Notes: generated from the letters alone by a model not told the origin. A stretch of DNA of 47,706 bases from Gammaproteobacteria bacterium (GCA_011375345.1 DRLM01000062.1:1-47706), one strand, 5' to 3'. Shown: positions 17,075-30,997, numbered from the stretch's first letter. Made by a program: numbers and translations.

Positions 17075-19456
17075 TTATTCTCTCAAGATAGCCCCGAAAC
17101 GATCATGGAGCGTTGCCACTATCTGCCTGGTAAGCTTGTCCACATCTTCATCGATAAGGGTGCGCGAAGAATCCTGCAAGGTCAAGCCCAAGGCCAGGCT
17201 TTTTTTCCCGGATTCAATGCCTTTGCCGCGATACACGTCAAAAAGTTGAAGATCCTGCAGCAACGGGCCGGCACTTTCGCGGACGCAGCGCAAGACTTCG
17301 GCGGCAGCCACCTCCTCCCCCACAATCAGGGCAAGGTCGCGGCGGATGGAGGGAAACCGGGACAACTCACGAAAAACGGGCAGCCGGGACCGGCTTGCCA
17401 GCCCCATGTCCAACTCAAACAGCAGAGGCGGGTGGGTCAGGTCCAGACGCTTTACCCAATCCGGGTGCAAGCGCCCCACAAGCCCCACCACTTCACCCGA
17501 AAGGGTGCGAATACGGGCGGACTGGCCGGGATGCAGCGCGGGATGGTCCGCAGCTTCGAACACATAGTCCTCGCCCATCCCCCCCCGGGACAACACATCC
17601 TCCACATCTCCCTTGGCATCGAAGAAATCCACCTCCCGGCCCGGCAGCCCCCACTGCTCCGGCTCCACGCGGCCCACGACCAAACCGGCCAGAACCTGGG
17701 GTTCGCTGAGCCGGCCGGCGCGCTGACGAAAACACGCCCCCATTTCGAACACCCGCACCCGCGACTGCTGGCGATGCAGATTATGGCGCAGCACCTGAAT
17801 CAGGCCCGGCCACAGGCTGGTACGCATCTCGGCCAGCTCGGAGGACAGGGGATTGGCCAGCGCCAAAGCCGGCTCGCCGGGCATCAACATGCTCTGCAGC
17901 GCCGCATCCACAAAGCTGTACGTCACCACTTCGGAATAACCGCGCGCCACCAGCACCTCACGCAGCTCATCGGGGCTCACCCTGGTTTCGCTTTGCGCCG
18001 GAATGCTCAGGCGCACCGCGGGCCGCCGGGTGGGCAATTCAGTATAGCCGTGAATGCGCGCCACTTCTTCAATCAAATCCGCTTCGATGGCCAGGTCAAA
18101 GCGATAACTCGGCGGCGTGACGCACCACTCACCGTCCCCCGTCACCACGTCCAGGCCCAGCCGCTGCAGTATTTCCGTAACCTCACCGGGTGAAAATTCC
18201 GCGCCCAGCACCGCGCTCAGACGCTGGGCACGAAGCACTATCTCACTCCGAACCGGCAGATGCCCGCTATGATCGACGCCCGTCACCGGACCCGGCTCGC
18301 CACCGACAATGCCCCGTAACAGGGCCGTCGCCCGCTCCATGGCGCGCCGGGGCAAACCGGGATCCACCCCGCGCTCAAAACGATGGGACGAATCCGTGTG
18401 CAAACCATAGCGGCGGGCGCAGCCCGCCAGGTGTTGGGGAGAGAAGAAGGCACACTCCAGAAACAAATCCCGCGTCTCACTGCTGACAGCACTGTCCAGT
18501 CCGCCCATGACGCCCGCCAGGGCCAGCGCCTTCTCTTCGTCGGCAATCACAAGGGTGCGCTCATCCAAGGTCACGGTCTGGCCGTCCAACAAAGTCAGTG
18601 CCTCGCCGCCGCGGGCCAGGCGCACCACAATGCCACCGCTTAAACGGGCCAAATCGAAAGCGTGCATGGGTTGCCCCAGTTCCAACATCACGTAGTTGGT
18701 CACGTCCACCACCGGACTGATGGGCCGCAGCCCGGCCCGGCGCAGGCGTTCGCGCATCCACAACGGCGTTTCGGCGCTGGCGTCGACACCGCGCACGACC
18801 CGGCCCAAGTAGCGCGGGCAGGCCTCACCATGGTCAACGCGAACGGGAAAACGGTCGTCGATCGTGGGCGTCACCGCTGCCATGGCCGGTGCCTGCACCG
18901 CCATGCGGTTCAACGCCCCCACTTCCCGCGCCACCCCGGCGATACTCAGGCAGTCACCGCGGTTGGGCGTCAGACCCAGCTCAATGCTGACATCGTTGAG
19001 ACGAAGATAATCACGCAGATCCCGGCCCGGCTCAGCATCGGAATCCAAAGGCATCAAAGTGTCGGCGCTGTCCGCCAAACCCAGTTCCCTGGCTGAACAC
19101 AACACACCCTCGGAGGTCACGCCGCGGAGTTTGCTTTTTTTGATCTTGATTCCACCCGGCAGCACTGCGCCGACACGCGCCAGCGGAACGCGCATCCCCG
19201 CGGAAACATCGGGTGCGCCGCATACGATCTCCAACACTTCACCCTGGCCGGCATTGACCCGGCATACCCGCAGGCGATCCGCATTGGGATGCGGCGCGAC
19301 TGTCATCACTTCGGCAACCACCACCCCTTCAAAAAACGGCGCCACGGGTTCAACGGCGTCCACTTCCAGACCCGCCATGGTGAGTTGATGGGCCAAATCC
19401 GCCGTGGAGACATCAGGGTTCACCCACTCGCGCAACCATTGTTCGTTGAATTTCAT
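17075..19456 (-). CDS. pheT: Phenylalanyl-tRNA synthetase beta subunit
   Basis: A 793-residue subunit of the alpha2-beta2 enzyme that charges tRNA-Phe. Domain order is complete: the N-terminal segment [14 protein letters not shown], a tRNA-binding OB domain (about 39-150), the B3/B4 editing domain, B5, the catalytic-like core and the C-terminal anticodon-binding FDX-ACB domain (from about residue 698, [21 protein letters not shown]). The start is fixed by the conserved N-terminus although almost no Shine-Dalgarno sequence lies before it. A 169-bp spacer separates it from pheS, longer than usual. Confidence 0.95.
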   Translation of the reverse strand: MKFNEQWLREWVNPDVSTADLAHQLTMAGLEVDAVEPVAPFFEGVVVAEVMTVAPHPNADRLRVCRVNAGQGEVLEIVCGAPDVSAGMRVPLARVGAVLPGGIKIKKSKLRGVTSEGVLCSARELGLADSADTLMPLDSDAEPGRDLRDYLRLNDVSIELGLTPNRGDCLSIAGVAREVGALNRMAVQAPAMAAVTPTIDDRFPVRVDHGEACPRYLGRVVRGVDASAETPLWMRERLRRAGLRPISPVVDVTNYVMLELGQPMHAFDLARLSGGIVVRLARGGEALTLLDGQTVTLDERTLVIADEEKALALAGVMGGLDSAVSSETRDLFLECAFFSPQHLAGCARRYGLHTDSSHRFERGVDPGLPRRAMERATALLRGIVGGEPGPVTGVDHSGHLPVRSEIVLRAQRLSAVLGAEFSPGEVTEILQRLGLDVVTGDGEWCVTPPSYRFDLAIEADLIEEVARIHGYTELPTRRPAVRLSIPAQSETRVSPDELREVLVARGYSEVVTYSFVDAALQSMLMPGEPALALANPLSSELAEMRTSLWPGLIQVLRHNLHRQQSRVRVFEMGACFRQRAGRLSEPQVLAGLVVGRVEPEQWGLPGREVDFFDAKGDVEDVLSRGGMGEDYVFEAADHPALHPGQSARIRTLSGEVVGLVGRLHPDWVKRLDLTHPPLLFELDMGLASRSRLPVFRELSRFPSIRRDLALIVGEEVAAAEVLRCVRESAGPLLQDLQLFDVYRGKGIESGKKSLALGLTLQDSSRTLIDEDVDKLTRQIVATLHDRFGAILRE

Positions 19457-19625
19457 AGTGTGACAGCTTGTATTAGTGGTAACCGTGCAAAAAAACCTGT
19501 CTCAAACTTCCGTCCCTTTCCTTTGGGAAGAAAAAGAAATCGGGTGGCGCAGCACCGTATTTGTTTGAAGACAACGCGGATCTGCCCCTGGCATCCGACC
19601 AACACACCGGCCTTTTGAATCCGCT

Positions 19626-20854
<1,229 letters not shown>

Positions 20855-20900
20855 GGAAAAAACAATAAAAAAGGGGAAAGGTGTCGGGCCTTTCCCCTTT
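20855..20900 (-). terminator. Rho-independent terminator after rplT
   Basis: On the minus strand, AAAGGGGAAAGG pairs with CCTTTCCCCTTT around a CCCGACA loop, followed by TTTATTGTTTTTT. Together this is a strong intrinsic terminator ending the thrS-infC-rpmI-rplT transcript. Confidence 0.9.
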
Positions 20901-20960
20901 CGCACCCGGGCGCGGCCCCCGCTTTCGCGGTCCGGTGCCCCTAGCAGTGATCGCTGACGA

Positions 20961-21320
20961 TCAGGCCGAAAGACCCGCTTTTGCTTTGTCTGCCAAGGCC
21001 GCAAACGCGGCCTTGTCATACACGGCCAGATCGGCAAGCACCTTGCGGTCCACCTCGATGGCGGCCTTGTTCAAACCGTCCATCATGCGGCTGTAAGACA
21101 AGCCACACTCACGAGCCGCCGCATTGATACGTGTAATCCACAGGGCGCGGAACACGCGCTTGCGCTGACGGCGGTCACGATAAGCATACTGGCCGGCTTT
21201 GGTCACCGCCTGGGTGGCAACGCGATAGACGTTTTTGCGGCGTCCACGATAACCCTTGGCTTGTTCCAGCACCTTCTTGTGGCGGGCACGGGCAACGACA
21301 CCTCGTTTTACTCTGGGCAT
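20961..21320 (-). CDS. rplT: 50S ribosomal protein L20
   Basis: A 119-residue ribosomal protein, highly basic, with the L20 signature [25 protein letters not shown]... and [11 protein letters not shown]-type end. It binds 23S rRNA early in 50S assembly and in E. coli represses its own operon by binding the rpmI leader. It lies 19 bp downstream of rpmI on the same strand and is followed by a strong terminator. Confidence 0.97.
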   Translation of the reverse strand: MPRVKRGVVARARHKKVLEQAKGYRGRRKNVYRVATQAVTKAGQYAYRDRRQRKRVFRALWITRINAAARECGLSYSRMMDGLNKAAIEVDRKVLADLAVYDKAAFAALADKAKAGLSA

Positions 21321-21339
21321 GAAATGAATCCTCTAACAC

Positions 21340-21537
21340 TTAAACGTTGGGCAGCATTTTACGCACGGCGGCGGTATCCGCGACATGCACCAGGGTGTTG
21401 TTACGCAGCTGGCGCTTACGCTTGGAACTTTTCTTGGTCAGAATGTGCCGCTTGAAACTCTGGGCCCGTTTGAATTTGCCCGAGCCCGTACGGGCAAAGC
21501 GCTTGGCGGCGCCGCGATGGGTTTTCAATTTTGACAT
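21340..21537 (-). CDS. rpmI: 50S ribosomal protein L35
   Basis: A 65-residue ribosomal protein starting [20 protein letters not shown], with the typical [22 protein letters not shown]. The longer open frame to 21600 is not used. The 75-bp leader between infC and this gene includes a hairpin (CCTCCGCGAGG) and a G-rich stretch on the sense strand, where L20 repression would act; that role is inferred from other bacteria. Confidence 0.97.
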   Translation of the reverse strand: MSKLKTHRGAAKRFARTGSGKFKRAQSFKRHILTKKSSKRKRQLRNNTLVHVADTAAVRKMLPNV

Positions 21538-21612
21538 TACCGAACTCCAAAATTTAAGAAACCCCCGCACCTCGCGGAGGCTTCCAGGATTGATCAGCAC
21601 CGCTGGCGGGCT

Positions 21613-22194
21613 TCAAGAAGAGGCGTGCGGTCTTTTCTCGCCCCTGCCGGCGGCCTGCGCAGGGGCTGGGTGAGTCGCCTTTTTGGGCGCCAACACCATC
21701 ACCATCACCCGGCCTTCCAGCCTGGGATATTGCTCCACGGCCGCGTAGTTTTCCAAATCGCCCTCGATGCGCTTGAGCAGCTTCGCACCCAGGGACTGAT
21801 GGGCCATTTCCCGCCCCCGAAACCGCAGGGACACTTTGGCCTTGTCACCATGTTCCAGAAAGCCGATCAGCTTGCGCAGTTTCACCTGGTAATCGGCCTC
21901 TTCCGTACCGGGACGGAATTTGACCTCTTTCACCTGAATCTGCTTCTGCTTTTTCCTCGCTGCCTGCCGTTTTTTGCTCTCTTCGAACAAAAACTTCCCA
22001 TAGTCCATGACGCGGCACACCGGGGGCGCCGCCTGCGGGGCCACTTCCACGAGATCAAGCCCTTTTTCTTCGGCAAAAGCCAACGCCTTGGCGATGGGCA
22101 CCACACCCACCATTTCTCCATCAGGGCCAACCAGGCGCACTTCCGGCGCGGTCACTTCGTCGTTGATCCGCGTATCACGTTTATCGGCAGCGAT
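21613..22194 (-). CDS. infC: Translation initiation factor IF-3
   Basis: A 193-residue factor that prevents subunit joining and checks start codons. The N-terminal domain runs from [19 protein letters not shown]; the C-terminal domain contains [42 protein letters not shown]. The first in-frame ATG/GTG/TTG (GTG at 22155) would cut the conserved RINDE region. The true start is most likely ATC at 22194, seven bases after a GGAGGA site that lies over the 3-prime end of thrS. This fits the rare AUU/AUC starts of infC through which IF-3 represses itself. The stop of thrS is three bases before. It is the second gene of the operon. Confidence 0.95.
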   Translation of the reverse strand: MAADKRDTRINDEVTAPEVRLVGPDGEMVGVVPIAKALAFAEEKGLDLVEVAPQAAPPVCRVMDYGKFLFEESKKRQAARKKQKQIQVKEVKFRPGTEEADYQVKLRKLIGFLEHGDKAKVSLRFRGREMAHQSLGAKLLKRIEGDLENYAAVEQYPRLEGRVMVMVLAPKKATHPAPAQAAGRGEKRPHASS

Positions 22195-22207
22195 ATTTTA
22201 GTCCTCC
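22195..22207 (-). promoter_or_regulatory. Ribosome binding site deciding the AUC start of infC
   Basis: GGAGGA at 22202-22207 (minus strand) is followed by seven bases that include the thrS stop codon, then ATC, GCT, GCC. It is the only strong Shine-Dalgarno sequence before the conserved part of infC and supports initiation at AUC. Confidence 0.8.
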
Positions 22208-24123
22208 AAAACAAGTAGGCCGCGGCCCGCGATGTCAGCGGCGAGCCTGGCGGAAAACGCGTCCAGCGTCATCCGGCCCAGATCCTCGCCGCTCCGCGTG
22301 CGCACGGCCACCGAGTGGTCGTTGACCTCCTGGTCGCCCACGATCAAGAGGTAAGGTACGCGCAAAAGCGTATGTTCGCGGATTTTAAATCCTATTTTTT
22401 CGTTTCTCAAGTCCGACGCCACCCGGAATCCTTTTTCGGCCAACACTTTTTCCACTTCCCGGGCATAATCGGCCTGATTGTCCGTAATATTAAGGATCAC
22501 CACCTGCCGGGGCGCCAGCCAGGCGGGAAAACAGCCGCCGTAGTGCTCGATCAAAATACCGATGAAGCGTTCCAGGGAACCGAGGATGGCCCGGTGCAAC
22601 ATCACCGGCGTGCGCCTGGCACCGTCCTGCGCCACGTAAGTCGCCCCCAGCCGCCCGGGCATGGAGAAATCCAGCTGGATGGTGCCCAACTGCCACACCC
22701 GGTCCAGGCAATCACGGAGGGAAAATTCGATTTTCGGCCCGTAAAACGCCCCCTCCCCCGGCTGCAGCTGCCAATCCAGCCCCTTGGCGCCCAAACAGGC
22801 TTCCAGGGCCTGTTCAGCCTTGTCCCACAGCGCCTCTTCGCCCACGCGCATTTCGGGGCGGGTGGACAGGGCGACGATGACGTCCTCAAAACCGAAATCC
22901 CGGTACACCTGATAGACCAGATCGATGAAATCGGAGACTTCCGATTCGATCTGCTCCTCGGTGCAGAAAATATGGGCATCGTCCTGGACGAAATTACGCA
23001 CCCGCATCAGCCCGTGCAAGGTGCCGGACGGCTCGTTGCGGTGACAGGAACCAAATTCGGCCAGCCGCAGGGGCAAATCCCGGTAGCTTTTCAGACCCTG
23101 GTTGTAAATCTGGACGTGGGCCGGACAGTTCATGGGCTTGACGGCGTAGGCCCGGTTTTCCGATTCGGTAGTGAACATCATCTCCTGGAACTTGTCCCAA
23201 TGGCCCGATTTTTCCCACAGGCTGCGGTCGATGATAGCCGGGGTGTGTACCTCCTGATAGCCGTGGCGGCGCAGCAGCTTGCGGATGTAGTCCTGAATGA
23301 TCACGTACACCCGCCAGCCGTTGTCGTGCCAAAACACCATGCCGGGAGACTCTTCCTGGGTGTGAAACAGGTCCATCACCCGGGCCAGACGACGGTGGTC
23401 ACGCTTTTCTGCTTCTTCCAGACGGTGCAAATAGGCTTTGAGCTGCTTCTTGTCCGGCCAGGCCGTACCGTAAATCCGCTGCAGCATGGGGTTTTTGGGA
23501 TCACCGCGCCAGTAGGCCCCTGCCACCTTCATTAACTTAAAGGCTTTGATCCGGCCGGTGGACGGCACGTGGGGACCGCGACAAAGATCAATGAAATCGC
23601 CCTGTTCATACAGGGAAATGTCCTCCTCCGCGGGAATGTCGGCAATGATCCGCGCCTTGAATTCCTCGCCCAGGCCGCGGAAAAAGCGCACGGCCTCATC
23701 CCGCGGCATGAGTTTGCGCTCTAGCGGGTAATCCGCCCTGGCCAGTTCCCGCATTTTCTTTTCAATGGCCTTGAGATCCTCCGGGGTGAAGGGGCGCTGG
23801 TAATCAAAATCATAGTAAAAACCGTTTTCGATTACCGGACCGATGGTCACCTGGGCCTCGGGAAACAGGGATTTCACCGCATGCGCCAGCAAATGGGCGC
23901 AGGAATGGCGCAGAATCTCCACCCCTTCCTCGTCCTTGTCGGTGATCAGGCGCAGCCGCACATCCCGGTCGATACTGTAAGAGATATCCACCAGCTGGCC
24001 GTCCACCTCTCCGGCCAGCGCCGCCTTGGCCAGCCCCGGGCCGATGTCCATCGCCACAGCGCGGACCGTTACCGGCCCGTCAAAGCGGCGTTCCGAGCCA
24101 TCGGGCAATGTTACACGCGGCAT
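22198..24123 (-). CDS. thrS: Threonyl-tRNA synthetase
   Basis: A 641-residue class II synthetase. Domains in order: TGS ([16 protein letters not shown] onwards), the editing/SAD domain with [12 protein letters not shown], the catalytic core with zinc-binding MNCPAH, and the anticodon-binding domain at the C-terminus ([16 protein letters not shown] onwards). The start overlaps the last 13 bp of the upstream transposase ORF; its site AAGGGAAGG is good. In E. coli thrS is controlled by a tRNA-like operator upstream; here that space is filled by the RAYT gene, so I cannot identify one. Confidence 0.97.
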   Translation of the reverse strand: MPRVTLPDGSERRFDGPVTVRAVAMDIGPGLAKAALAGEVDGQLVDISYSIDRDVRLRLITDKDEEGVEILRHSCAHLLAHAVKSLFPEAQVTIGPVIENGFYYDFDYQRPFTPEDLKAIEKKMRELARADYPLERKLMPRDEAVRFFRGLGEEFKARIIADIPAEEDISLYEQGDFIDLCRGPHVPSTGRIKAFKLMKVAGAYWRGDPKNPMLQRIYGTAWPDKKQLKAYLHRLEEAEKRDHRRLARVMDLFHTQEESPGMVFWHDNGWRVYVIIQDYIRKLLRRHGYQEVHTPAIIDRSLWEKSGHWDKFQEMMFTTESENRAYAVKPMNCPAHVQIYNQGLKSYRDLPLRLAEFGSCHRNEPSGTLHGLMRVRNFVQDDAHIFCTEEQIESEVSDFIDLVYQVYRDFGFEDVIVALSTRPEMRVGEEALWDKAEQALEACLGAKGLDWQLQPGEGAFYGPKIEFSLRDCLDRVWQLGTIQLDFSMPGRLGATYVAQDGARRTPVMLHRAILGSLERFIGILIEHYGGCFPAWLAPRQVVILNITDNQADYAREVEKVLAEKGFRVASDLRNEKIGFKIREHTLLRVPYLLIVGDQEVNDHSVAVRTRSGEDLGRMTLDAFSARLAADIAGRGLLVLED

Positions 24124-24872
24124 AGCCTTCCCTTAGCGTTCGAAAGTGACCGGAACTTTAAGGGGTCAGAGCCCTTTTTCGCCAGGCCTTTACTGGGGCG
24201 GCCGCGCCGGTCCTGGCCCACGCTTGTCTTGAGCTTGGATTCCACCTGCTTTTTGAAGCGGTCGTTGCCGAGCGGCGTGCCGGTCTGCCAGGCCGCACGA
24301 ATACTGTGAAGCGCCTTCTCGTCATCAATATGGGCTTTGAACAGCGCCCGATAGGCCTGTTTGCGCTGCTGGGCGGTGCGCCCCAAGGCAAGGTAGGCCT
24401 GCTGGGGCCTCAGCACGGCATCGGCCCGCCCCTCTGCATTGGCCCGGTAGCTGGACCAGCGGTACGCGCGGGGATGTTTCACCATGCCGGCACGCACCGG
24501 ATTGAGTTCGATGTAGCGCATGCAGGCCAGCAGATAGCCCTCCTCCTGCACCAGGCTGGCTTTGTAGCGCCCTTCCCACAGGGAACCGCTGCCGCCGTAA
24601 TGGTGGTTGACGTAGGGCACGTAGCGCCGGCCGACGTATTGCATCATACGGCTGATGCCCTCCGCGTCTGCGGGCGTGGCCAGCACATGGATGTGGTTGG
24701 TCATCAATACATAGGCGTGAACGGCGCACTGATAGCGCTCGGCGCCTTCCTGCAGCCAGCCCAGGTAGGCGCGGTAGTCAGCCTCGTCGTAAAACACCGC
24801 CTGATGGCCGCGGCCGCGCTGAACGGCGTGGACGGGGAGGTCCGGGAGGTAGAAGCGGGGTTTTCTGGGCAT
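24111..24872 (-). CDS. REP-associated tyrosine transposase (RAYT, Y1_Tnp)
   Basis: A 253-residue HUH transposase of the IS200-like RAYT group. It starts [20 protein letters not shown], has the histidine pair HIH at 60-62 (in [11 protein letters not shown]), a catalytic tyrosine candidate at 84 or 87 (YVGRRYVPY), and SLWEGRYKA and [14 protein letters not shown], which are family hallmarks. RAYTs are thought to move or maintain REP palindromes and are usually single copy. Inverted REP-like copies lie on both sides, and one of them encodes part of its tail (KKGSDPLKF). The stop lies inside the thrS coding region. It looks intact. Confidence 0.92.
   Translation of the reverse strand: MPRKPRFYLPDLPVHAVQRGRGHQAVFYDEADYRAYLGWLQEGAERYQCAVHAYVLMTNHIHVLATPADAEGISRMMQYVGRRYVPYVNHHYGGSGSLWEGRYKASLVQEEGYLLACMRYIELNPVRAGMVKHPRAYRWSSYRANAEGRADAVLRPQQAYLALGRTAQQRKQAYRALFKAHIDDEKALHSIRAAWQTGTPLGNDRFKKQVESKLKTSVGQDRRGRPSKGLAKKGSDPLKFRSLSNAKGRLCRV
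24156..24179 (+). repeat. REP-like palindrome at the 3-prime end of the RAYT gene
   Basis: GGGGTCAGAGCCCTTT (24162-24177) is an imperfect palindrome. The same 16 bases occur in the opposite orientation at 24930-24945, on the other side of the transposase gene. It is read through as coding sequence for the RAYT C-terminus. Confidence 0.85.
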
Positions 24873-24925
24873 TGGACCGGCACCGGTAACTGAGCTGCAA
24901 GGGAAGATAGCATGGCCCGACGGGC

Positions 24926-24949
24926 TTTTAAAGGGCTCTGACCCCTTTG
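24926..24949 (-). repeat. REP-like palindrome between RAYT and rlmB
   Basis: The inverse copy of the palindrome at 24156-24179. It includes the last six codons and the stop of rlmB, so the tail of that protein is encoded by the repeat. Confidence 0.85.
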
Positions 24950-25707
24950 TCAGAGGCCTGCTGCCGGCGCGCCTCAAACAAACACACTCCGGTGGCAACA
25001 GACACGTTCAGGCTCTCCACCGCCCCGCGCATGGGGATGTGCACCAGGGTGTCGCAAAGGTCGCGGGTGAGGCGGCGCAGGCCTTCTTGTTCCGCGCCCA
25101 CCACGATGGCCAGGGGGCCGGTCAAGTTCGCGCTGTAGAGGCTGTCCCGCGCATCACCCGCAGCGCCGAGCAGCCAGATGCCCTGGTCTTTCAAGTTGCG
25201 CAGCGCGCGGGCGAGATTGGTGGCCTGCACCAGTGGCAGGGTCTGGGTGGCACCGCAGGCGGTTTTGTGGACTACCGGCGTCAGCCCGGCGGCGCGGTGG
25301 CGGGGGATGATAACGGCGTTCACGCCGGCGGCGTCGGCGGTGCGCAAGCAGGCGCCCAGGTTGTGGGGATCCTGGACGCCGTCGAGTACCAAGAGCAGGG
25401 GTGGCCCGGTGAGCCGGTCCAGCAGTTCCGGCAAGGCGCTTTCGTCCACCACCCGGGCGGGGCGGATATCGGCAACCAAGCCCTGGTGCACGCCGCCTTC
25501 AGCCAGGCGCGCGAGCTGCTCACGGGTGGCGCGGGTGACGGGAATGTCAAAGCGCCTGGCCTCGGCCAGTACGGTGGCAAGGCGGGAATTGGCACCGGCG
25601 GCGGATTCCAGGATGTGCAGATGCAACACCCGCTCGGGCGCGCGCTCAAGCAGGAGGCGCACGGCATGAATGCCGTGCAGACGCGCGGGAGCCGATTTGT
25701 TTTTCAC
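24928..25707 (-). CDS. rlmB: 23S rRNA (guanosine-2251-2-prime-O)-methyltransferase RlmB
   Basis: A 259-residue SpoU-family methyltransferase that modifies G2251 in the P-site loop of 23S rRNA. The N-terminal L30e-like domain (LHGIHAVRLLLERAPERVLHLHI) is followed by the SPOUT knot segments LLVLDGVQDPHNLGACLRTADAAG, GAEQEGLRRLTRDLCD and IPMRGAVESLNVSVATGV. The GTG start overlaps the rnr stop codon by four bases, so the two genes are coupled, as in E. coli. The last residues (DKGVRAL) come from the REP-like palindrome, and the ancestral ending may have differed. Confidence 0.95.
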   Translation of the reverse strand: MKNKSAPARLHGIHAVRLLLERAPERVLHLHILESAAGANSRLATVLAEARRFDIPVTRATREQLARLAEGGVHQGLVADIRPARVVDESALPELLDRLTGPPLLLVLDGVQDPHNLGACLRTADAAGVNAVIIPRHRAAGLTPVVHKTACGATQTLPLVQATNLARALRNLKDQGIWLLGAAGDARDSLYSANLTGPLAIVVGAEQEGLRRLTRDLCDTLVHIPMRGAVESLNVSVATGVCLFEARRQQASDKGVRAL

Positions 25708-27920
25708 GCGGCGCGCCGGCGGCGGCGCCGGGAGGGTTGGCGCGTTTGCGCCAGTTCAAAGTCGATTTTGCGCTCGTCGAGATCAACCCGCACCACTTGC
25801 ACGCGCACGGTGTCGGCCAGGCGGTAGACGGTATGGCTGCGCTCGCCGATGAGCGAGTGTTTGACGGGATCGAAGTGGAAATAGTCTTTCCCTAAAGCGG
25901 TCACGTGAACCAGGCCCTCGACGAAGATGTCTTTGAGCTCCACAAACAAGCCGAAACTGGTGACGGAGGTGATTACCCCCTCGAATTCGTCGCCCACTTT
26001 GTCACGCATGTATTCGCATTTGAGCCAGTCCACGGCGTCACGGGTGGCTTCGTCGGCGCGCCGTTCGGTCATGGAACAATGTTCGCCGGCGGCGAGCATG
26101 TCGGCGTAGCCGTATGCGAAGTTGTGGGCTTCACCGCCCGAGAAGGCGTGGCGCAAGGCCCGGTGCACGAGGAGGTCGGGGTAGCGGCGGATGGGTGAGG
26201 TGAAGTGGGTGTAAGCGGGAAAAGCCAATCCAAAGTGGCCGCTGTTGTCCGGAGTGTATACCGCCTGGCTCAAGCTTCTGAGCAACACCGTCTGGATGAG
26301 GTGGGCATCAGGCCGTCCGCGCACGGCATTCAGAAGCTTCGCGACGTGGCGGGCTTCGGGTTCGTCTCCGCCGCCCAAACGCAGCCCCAGTTCCGCCAGA
26401 AACGCCCGCAGGCCCGCCAGTTTTTCAGCGCTGGGGCCGGAGTGAACGCGATACAAGGCGGGCAGTTGCCGCTCCAGCAAAAATTCGGCGGCCGCGACAT
26501 TGGCAACGATCATGCACTCTTCGATGATGCGATGGGCAACGGTGCGCTCCACCGGAACAATGCGTTTGATTTTGCGGTGCGCGCCGAATTCAATCCGGGT
26601 CTCCGTGGTATCAAAGTCGATGGCGCCGCGCTGCTCGCGCCGGTGCCTCAGGGCCTGATAGAGCCCGTGCAAGGTTTCAAGATGGGGTACCAGCGCGCTG
26701 CGCCCGCGTTGCGCTGCGGCCTCACCGGCCAATACTTTGGCAACTTCGGTATAGGTCAGGCGGGCGGCGGAACGCATCACGGCATCGAAGAAGCGAAAGC
26801 GGCGCACACCCCCGGCCGCGGTTAAAATCAGCTCACAGGCCATGCACAGGCGGTCCACGTCAGGATTGAGCGAACACAGGCCGTTGGACAAGGCCTCGGG
26901 CAGCATGGGGATCACACGATCAGGGAAATAAACTGAATTGCCCCGTTCACGGGCGACCCGGTCCAGGGCAGTGCCGGGCTGCACGTAGGCGGACACATCA
27001 GCGATGGCCACGATGAGCCGCCAGCCCTTGCCGTGCGGTTCACAATAGACCGCATCATCGAAATCGCGGGAGTCTTCACCGTCAATGGTCACCAAAGGCA
27101 GGCCGCGCAAGTCCTCCCGGCCGGTGACCGCCGCCTCCGGCACCTCCCCGCCCAAGGCCGCCGCCTCGCGCAACACTTCCGGCGACCACTCGTGGGGAAG
27201 TTCGTATGTACGTATGGCAATGTCCGTTTCCATGCCCGGCGCCATGTGGTCGCCCAGCACCTTGGTGATGCGGCCTATGGGCTGGCTGCGGGGGCTGGGT
27301 TGCTCCACCAGCTCTGCTTCAACGATCTGCCCCGGCGCCGCGCCGGCCTGGTGCTCGGGTGGAACGAGGATGTCCTGATTGATGCGGGTGTTGCTGGGAA
27401 TCACAAAACCCAGGCCATGCTCCGTACGAAAACGCCCCACGACCAGATGATTGGCCCGCTCCAGCACTTCCACCAGGGCGCCCTCGCGCCGGCCCCGGCG
27501 GTCCACACCTGTGATGCATACCATGGCCCGGTCGCCGTGGAGCAGACTGCGCATGTGCCGGGCGCTGAGAAACACATCGTCCCCCCCGTCCTCGGGCACT
27601 AAAAAGCCGTAGCCGTCGGGGTGCCCGATAATCCGGCCGCGGACCAGATCCATTTTTGATACCGGACCATAGTCGCCGCGGCGGTTACGGATGAGCTGGC
27701 CGTCACGTTCCATGGCCCGCAGCCGGCGGCGCAGGGCTTCCAGCTGTTCTTCGTCATCAAGCTGCAAGGCCTGCGCGACCTGGGCCATGGGCGCCGGCGC
27801 CGGCTGGCTTTCGAGGTATGCCAGGATGCATTCCCGGCTGGGAATGGGGTGGTCGTATTTGCTGGCCTCCCGTTCACGATACGGGTCGTCTATCACTGTT
27901 TTATCTTGGCTTTCAGCCAT
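25704..27920 (-). CDS. rnr: Ribonuclease R
   Basis: A 738-residue 3-prime to 5-prime exoribonuclease of the RNB family that degrades structured RNA. It has an N-terminal helix-turn-helix, cold-shock-like domains, the RNB core with catalytic aspartates in TIDGEDSRDFDDAVYCE and the FPDRVIPMLPEALSNGLCSLNP segment, an S1 domain near the end (DEFEGVITSVTSFGLFVELKD), and a very basic tail (RQPSRRRRRRAA). It is a little shorter than the E. coli protein. A tRNA-Leu gene lies divergently upstream. Confidence 0.95.
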   Translation of the reverse strand: MAESQDKTVIDDPYREREASKYDHPIPSRECILAYLESQPAPAPMAQVAQALQLDDEEQLEALRRRLRAMERDGQLIRNRRGDYGPVSKMDLVRGRIIGHPDGYGFLVPEDGGDDVFLSARHMRSLLHGDRAMVCITGVDRRGRREGALVEVLERANHLVVGRFRTEHGLGFVIPSNTRINQDILVPPEHQAGAAPGQIVEAELVEQPSPRSQPIGRITKVLGDHMAPGMETDIAIRTYELPHEWSPEVLREAAALGGEVPEAAVTGREDLRGLPLVTIDGEDSRDFDDAVYCEPHGKGWRLIVAIADVSAYVQPGTALDRVARERGNSVYFPDRVIPMLPEALSNGLCSLNPDVDRLCMACELILTAAGGVRRFRFFDAVMRSAARLTYTEVAKVLAGEAAAQRGRSALVPHLETLHGLYQALRHRREQRGAIDFDTTETRIEFGAHRKIKRIVPVERTVAHRIIEECMIVANVAAAEFLLERQLPALYRVHSGPSAEKLAGLRAFLAELGLRLGGGDEPEARHVAKLLNAVRGRPDAHLIQTVLLRSLSQAVYTPDNSGHFGLAFPAYTHFTSPIRRYPDLLVHRALRHAFSGGEAHNFAYGYADMLAAGEHCSMTERRADEATRDAVDWLKCEYMRDKVGDEFEGVITSVTSFGLFVELKDIFVEGLVHVTALGKDYFHFDPVKHSLIGERSHTVYRLADTVRVQVVRVDLDERKIDFELAQTRQPSRRRRRRAA

Positions 27921-27978
27921 GCTTTCATTCCAAATAGTTAAAGTTCACGCGGCGGGCCAGGATACCTAGAGGGAGCAA

Positions 27979-28007
27979 TTGACAAGCGCCAGGTTGGGCT
28001 GTAAAGT
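27979..28007 (+). promoter_or_regulatory. Near-consensus sigma-70 promoter of tRNA-Leu
   Basis: TTGACA (27979-27984) and TAAAGT (28002-28007) are 17 bases apart and followed by a GC-rich discriminator (GCGCCGCG), the arrangement of growth-rate and stringently controlled stable-RNA promoters. The tRNA begins 37 bp downstream of the minus-10. Confidence 0.85.
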
Positions 28008-28043
28008 GCGCCGCGTCTCGAAGCGAACCGCTTGGAGCCACCT

Positions 28044-28130
28044 GCCGAGGTGGCGGAATTGGTAGACGCGCAAGTTTCAGGTACTTGTGGGGGAAACCCC
28101 GTGGAGGTTCAAGTCCTCTCCTCGGCACCA
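28044..28130 (+). tRNA. tRNA-Leu (anticodon CAG)
   Basis: 87 bases fold as a class II tRNA: acceptor GCCGAGG/CCTCGGC, D-arm GCGGAATTGGTAGACGC, anticodon stem CAAGT/ACTTG with loop TTCAGGT, a long variable arm (TGGGGGAAACCCCGT), T-arm GGAGG-TTCAAGT-CCTCT, and encoded CCA. It converges with purA, whose stop codon is 30 bp away. Confidence 0.97.
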
Positions 28131-28160
28131 TTCATCTTTAGCATCTCCCCCGTCGGGTGT

Positions 28161-30678
<2,518 letters not shown>

Positions 30679-30725
30679 GAGATGTCATCTCTGACGGCAA
30701 ACGGTGTTCTGCGGACCTGGCCTGG

Positions 30726-30914
30726 TCAACGCAACAGATAAAGCAGCGTCACCCCCGCGACCATGCAGACACTGCCGCTGAGGCGCAAAGAGCGGTCGTC
30801 CATCTGGCTGATCAGCCAACCGGCCTGCCGCATGCGCGCCGGACTCATAAAGGGAAGGATCCCCTCTATCACCAACATGAGAGCCAACGCAACAAACAAA
30901 TCCTGCCAAGACAT
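30726..30914 (-). CDS. DUF2065 family small membrane protein
   Basis: A 62-residue protein with two hydrophobic helices (FVALALMLVIEGILPFM and VCMVAGVTLLYLL) separated by a basic loop with ARMRQAGWLISQMDDRSLRL. It fits the DUF2065 family, always found next to hflC and hisZ. Function unknown; the link suggests a part in the HflKC membrane complex, but that is inference. The start at 30914 is preferred to the longer frame because the protein then begins MSWQDLFVALALML, as in relatives. Confidence 0.85.
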   Translation of the reverse strand: MSWQDLFVALALMLVIEGILPFMSPARMRQAGWLISQMDDRSLRLSGSVCMVAGVTLLYLLR

Positions 30915-30997
30915 TTCCCGACGCCATGTGGACGGAGCGCGCCGCTTGCGGGGAATCACCCCCACTCACGCGACGCGGCCCGGTGACAAGCCTGGAA

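Noticed and set aside
24111-24998. The longer RAYT frame starting at 24998
   Set aside because: The first 42 codons translate the REP palindrome and the rlmB end; the family N-terminus [10 protein letters not shown] starts at 24872.
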